Assembly (NCBI RefSeq): GCF_014805685.1
Contig: NC_060892.1
Span: 11,724,990-11,788,989, forward strand
Direction of reading: 5' to 3'
Source of the DNA: Silurus meridionalis
Taxonomy: Eukaryota > Chordata > Actinopteri > Siluriformes > Siluridae
Length of the DNA stretch: 64,000 bases
A program made the translations under genes and the position numbers. The notes beneath the pieces were generated by a model. It made no database searches and had not been told where the DNA came from. It saw nothing but the letters and a program-made list of their open reading frames with translations. Below are positions 62,101 to 64,000 of the stretch, piece by piece (the stretch's first letter is position 1; each line of letters begins with the position of its first letter).

Positions 62101-64000
62101 CATACATAGCTCATTCAACTTCAAGCTCATTTCCTTCTGCGCATACATTTTTTTATTCTCAAAGTGATTAGTACTGCTGTGGTCTTTATGAATGACTCCA
62201 GCACTGCAGTTAGGAATGTTATTTACAGTAGGAAGCTATCTGTGGCGTCTGAGTATTAAAGAACACATTGACCTGAGAAGCCTAATAAGGAGGTACCTGA
62301 AGCAGAGGCATGTTATATGCGGCAAATGAAAGAAATTAGGTCAGTTTTAAGATATAGGTAAAGGACACATCCAGACCTAGTTAAGAGCTACTTTTACAAG
62401 TGTCAACTTGAAAAAAAAAACACAAGAAACCAAAAAAAAAAAAAAACGCAAGGACGAAAAAGTAGGACATTATTGCTTTCTTTGTGAGACCTCGTAAATC
62501 GTTCACGTGACTGTTCTGAGGTCTCTATTTTGCAGTGTTTGCTTTATTCGAGAGTTTTCAGTGTTAAGAAACATGAGATGCACAATAGTGTGCTCTGAGC
62601 TTTTGTAGCTCTGATTGAGGTTAAGCTGATCTGCAGGAACGATCAGAGACCAAAACCTCCTGCATTCTAGCTCTTTATTCTTTTTCCTTTCAAATCCATT
62701 AGTGGATTTCATTTGAGACAAATTGTGAGCTGAGATGTAACACCGGAGTATTTCAGAAGCTGCAGTTTTATGGTGCATCTCTGCATTTTTTGCCAACTTT
62801 GAGCCATGTGTCAACGCAAGCATATAATTTCCATCTCAATTTCTAACAGAAAAAGTCCAATCTCAGCATGTTAAAAGTCTGTATGGAATGTGTTGATTAC
62901 TGGGTTCTGTGTTTGGTATGTGTCTTGGCCATTTTTACCTCATTTTCTGAATTATGGAGTGAACAGTCCACTGACATTAAGGGTTAGTGTGTGGTGTGGC
63001 TGTGTGTTTAGGCCAATTAGACACTAACTATTAAATGTGTATGTTCATACTATATGCACACTTTATAAACTAATTTATTAATGATGATATCATTTAGTGA
63101 CAGCAGAAAGTCTAAGCAATAATAACTAGTGCACTTTCTATATCTGGAATATTTAGGAAACCCACACTCTCAAGGTCTCAGTTGATACTTTAAAGAGAAA
63201 CGCTGCCATCTTGTGGAGAAATATTATAAGGTGTAGAAATTAAACGTTTCCTTTCAAGAATATGTGCATTCTATGCTGATCCTTTCAACAATATTTGCAG
63301 TTTTGTGCACTCAGGAATTCATTTTTTTCACGTTATATCTAATTTACACACTTTCAAGGGCATTGTGGATCCAGTATCATGAGTTACTTACACTAACTGA
63401 GTAAAATTTCTAAGCTGTTAAAATGTGTTTTATTACCTTAATGTGGCCTTACTGTTTTGGGTGGCACATTGTAAAAATGCCTTTTAGATATTTGTATTTC
63501 TGGTTGTCCTGTGTGGTAAAGCAGACAGTCTTGTCTGCTATTATTCATGAAGCAGTGGCTCTTCTTCTTGTAATCTTCTACCGATCTTATGCTTGTTGAT
63601 ATGAATAATACTGTGGTTGCAGTAGCTTTCTTCTTGTCTCAAGAATATTTTTGTGTGTTTATTGACGTTGAGTTTTATCTCTGTTTTTGAAAAAATACAA
63701 GAAAAAATTACTCAAAGTTTGACAATTCATTTATTCTCTTATTTGCAAGTATATTTCATGCAACAACAGTGTAAAAGCTGATGTGCCATTTCATCATTAT
63801 CAGGGTTTCTGTGGATTCTGTGTAGCTGAAGAAAATTGTGTGTATAGCTTTTTAGCCCCCTAGCTATAATATAAAAAACAAACCAGCTTTATACTTTCTG
63901 CTCTATTACTGGTGTATTCCTTTGCTAACCCAGTTTACTCAGACGGCGCATTGTGTTCCAATACCACCGTCCGTTCTCTCATTTACTTTCTCTGGTGACG
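59111..64000. other. clasp1 intron to window end, no exon seen
   Basis: AT-rich sequence with a SINE at 59697-59897, a Tc1-type end remnant at 61846 and A-runs at 62411 and 62434. No further CLASP-like coding was found on either strand. Confidence 0.5.
59697..59897 (+). repeat. tRNA-derived SINE copy
   Basis: AGTGGTGGCCCAGGGGTTAAG (A-box region), GTGCCTTTGAGCAAGATCCTTAACC, AAAGCTCAGTTGTTTAAATA and ATCTGCCAAGTGCC follow the same SINE type as 57166. The B box is degraded. Confidence 0.6.

Overview
The window is vertebrate genomic DNA, almost certainly from a ray-finned (teleost) fish. The evidence is spliced genes with fish-type orthologues, long AT-rich introns, dense (CA)n and (TA)n microsatellites, and a teleost transposon mix: Tc1/mariner, hAT, pogo/Tigger-like, L2, RTE, a Rex1-like LINE, a DIRS element and tRNA-derived SINEs. 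An otophysan such as a catfish fits the repeat content, but this is not proven.

Layout. (1) 1-2240: nested DNA-transposon copies. (2) 2525-6425, + strand: the last three coding exons and 3'UTR of clcn4, an endosomal 2Cl-/H+ exchanger, with an RTE-type LINE in its last intron. (3) 6450-12295, - strand: a complete nine-coding-exon traf3ip2 (Act1/CIKS, the SEFIR adaptor of IL-17 signalling). It converges tail to tail on clcn4. (4) 13.0-29.5 kb: two tandem single-exon class A GPCRs of the hydroxycarboxylic acid/oxoeicosanoid receptor group, both on the - strand. They are separated by a nearly complete DIRS-type tyrosine-recombinase retrotransposon (16.45-21.9 kb, - strand), a Tc1 element carrying two later insertions, and L2 remains. 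(5) 31.2 kb to the right edge, + strand: the 5' part of clasp1. It has a CpG/CCAAT promoter, a start-codon exon at 34104, six further exons coding for the TOG1 region (47951-51361), and a likely internal promoter with an alternative first exon at 59095 that would make a protein lacking TOG1. The rest of the gene lies beyond the window.

The most notable find is a minor-spliceosome U4atac snRNA gene (47305-47434, - strand) inside clasp1 intron 2. It has a conserved kink-turn stem-loop with stem covariation, an Sm site, an octamer about 220 bp upstream and a 3'-box-like sequence. Human RNU4ATAC also lies antisense within CLASP1, so the nesting appears ancient.

A second unusual region is 51.6-56.5 kb in another clasp1 intron. 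An old hAT transposon with an 8-bp target duplication was entered by a GC-rich LTR retroelement (TG...CA ends, 5-bp duplication ACCAC, LTR copies that read as identical). The interior of that element is largely Ser/Pro-rich tandem-repeat reading frame with a broken gag-like start and no recognisable pol.

The protein genes are not an operon or pathway. The functional links are the convergent clcn4/traf3ip2 3' ends, the tandem receptor duplication, and the snRNA nested in clasp1. Splice sites were set by eye using GT/AG, phase and protein-family continuity; no alignment software was run.
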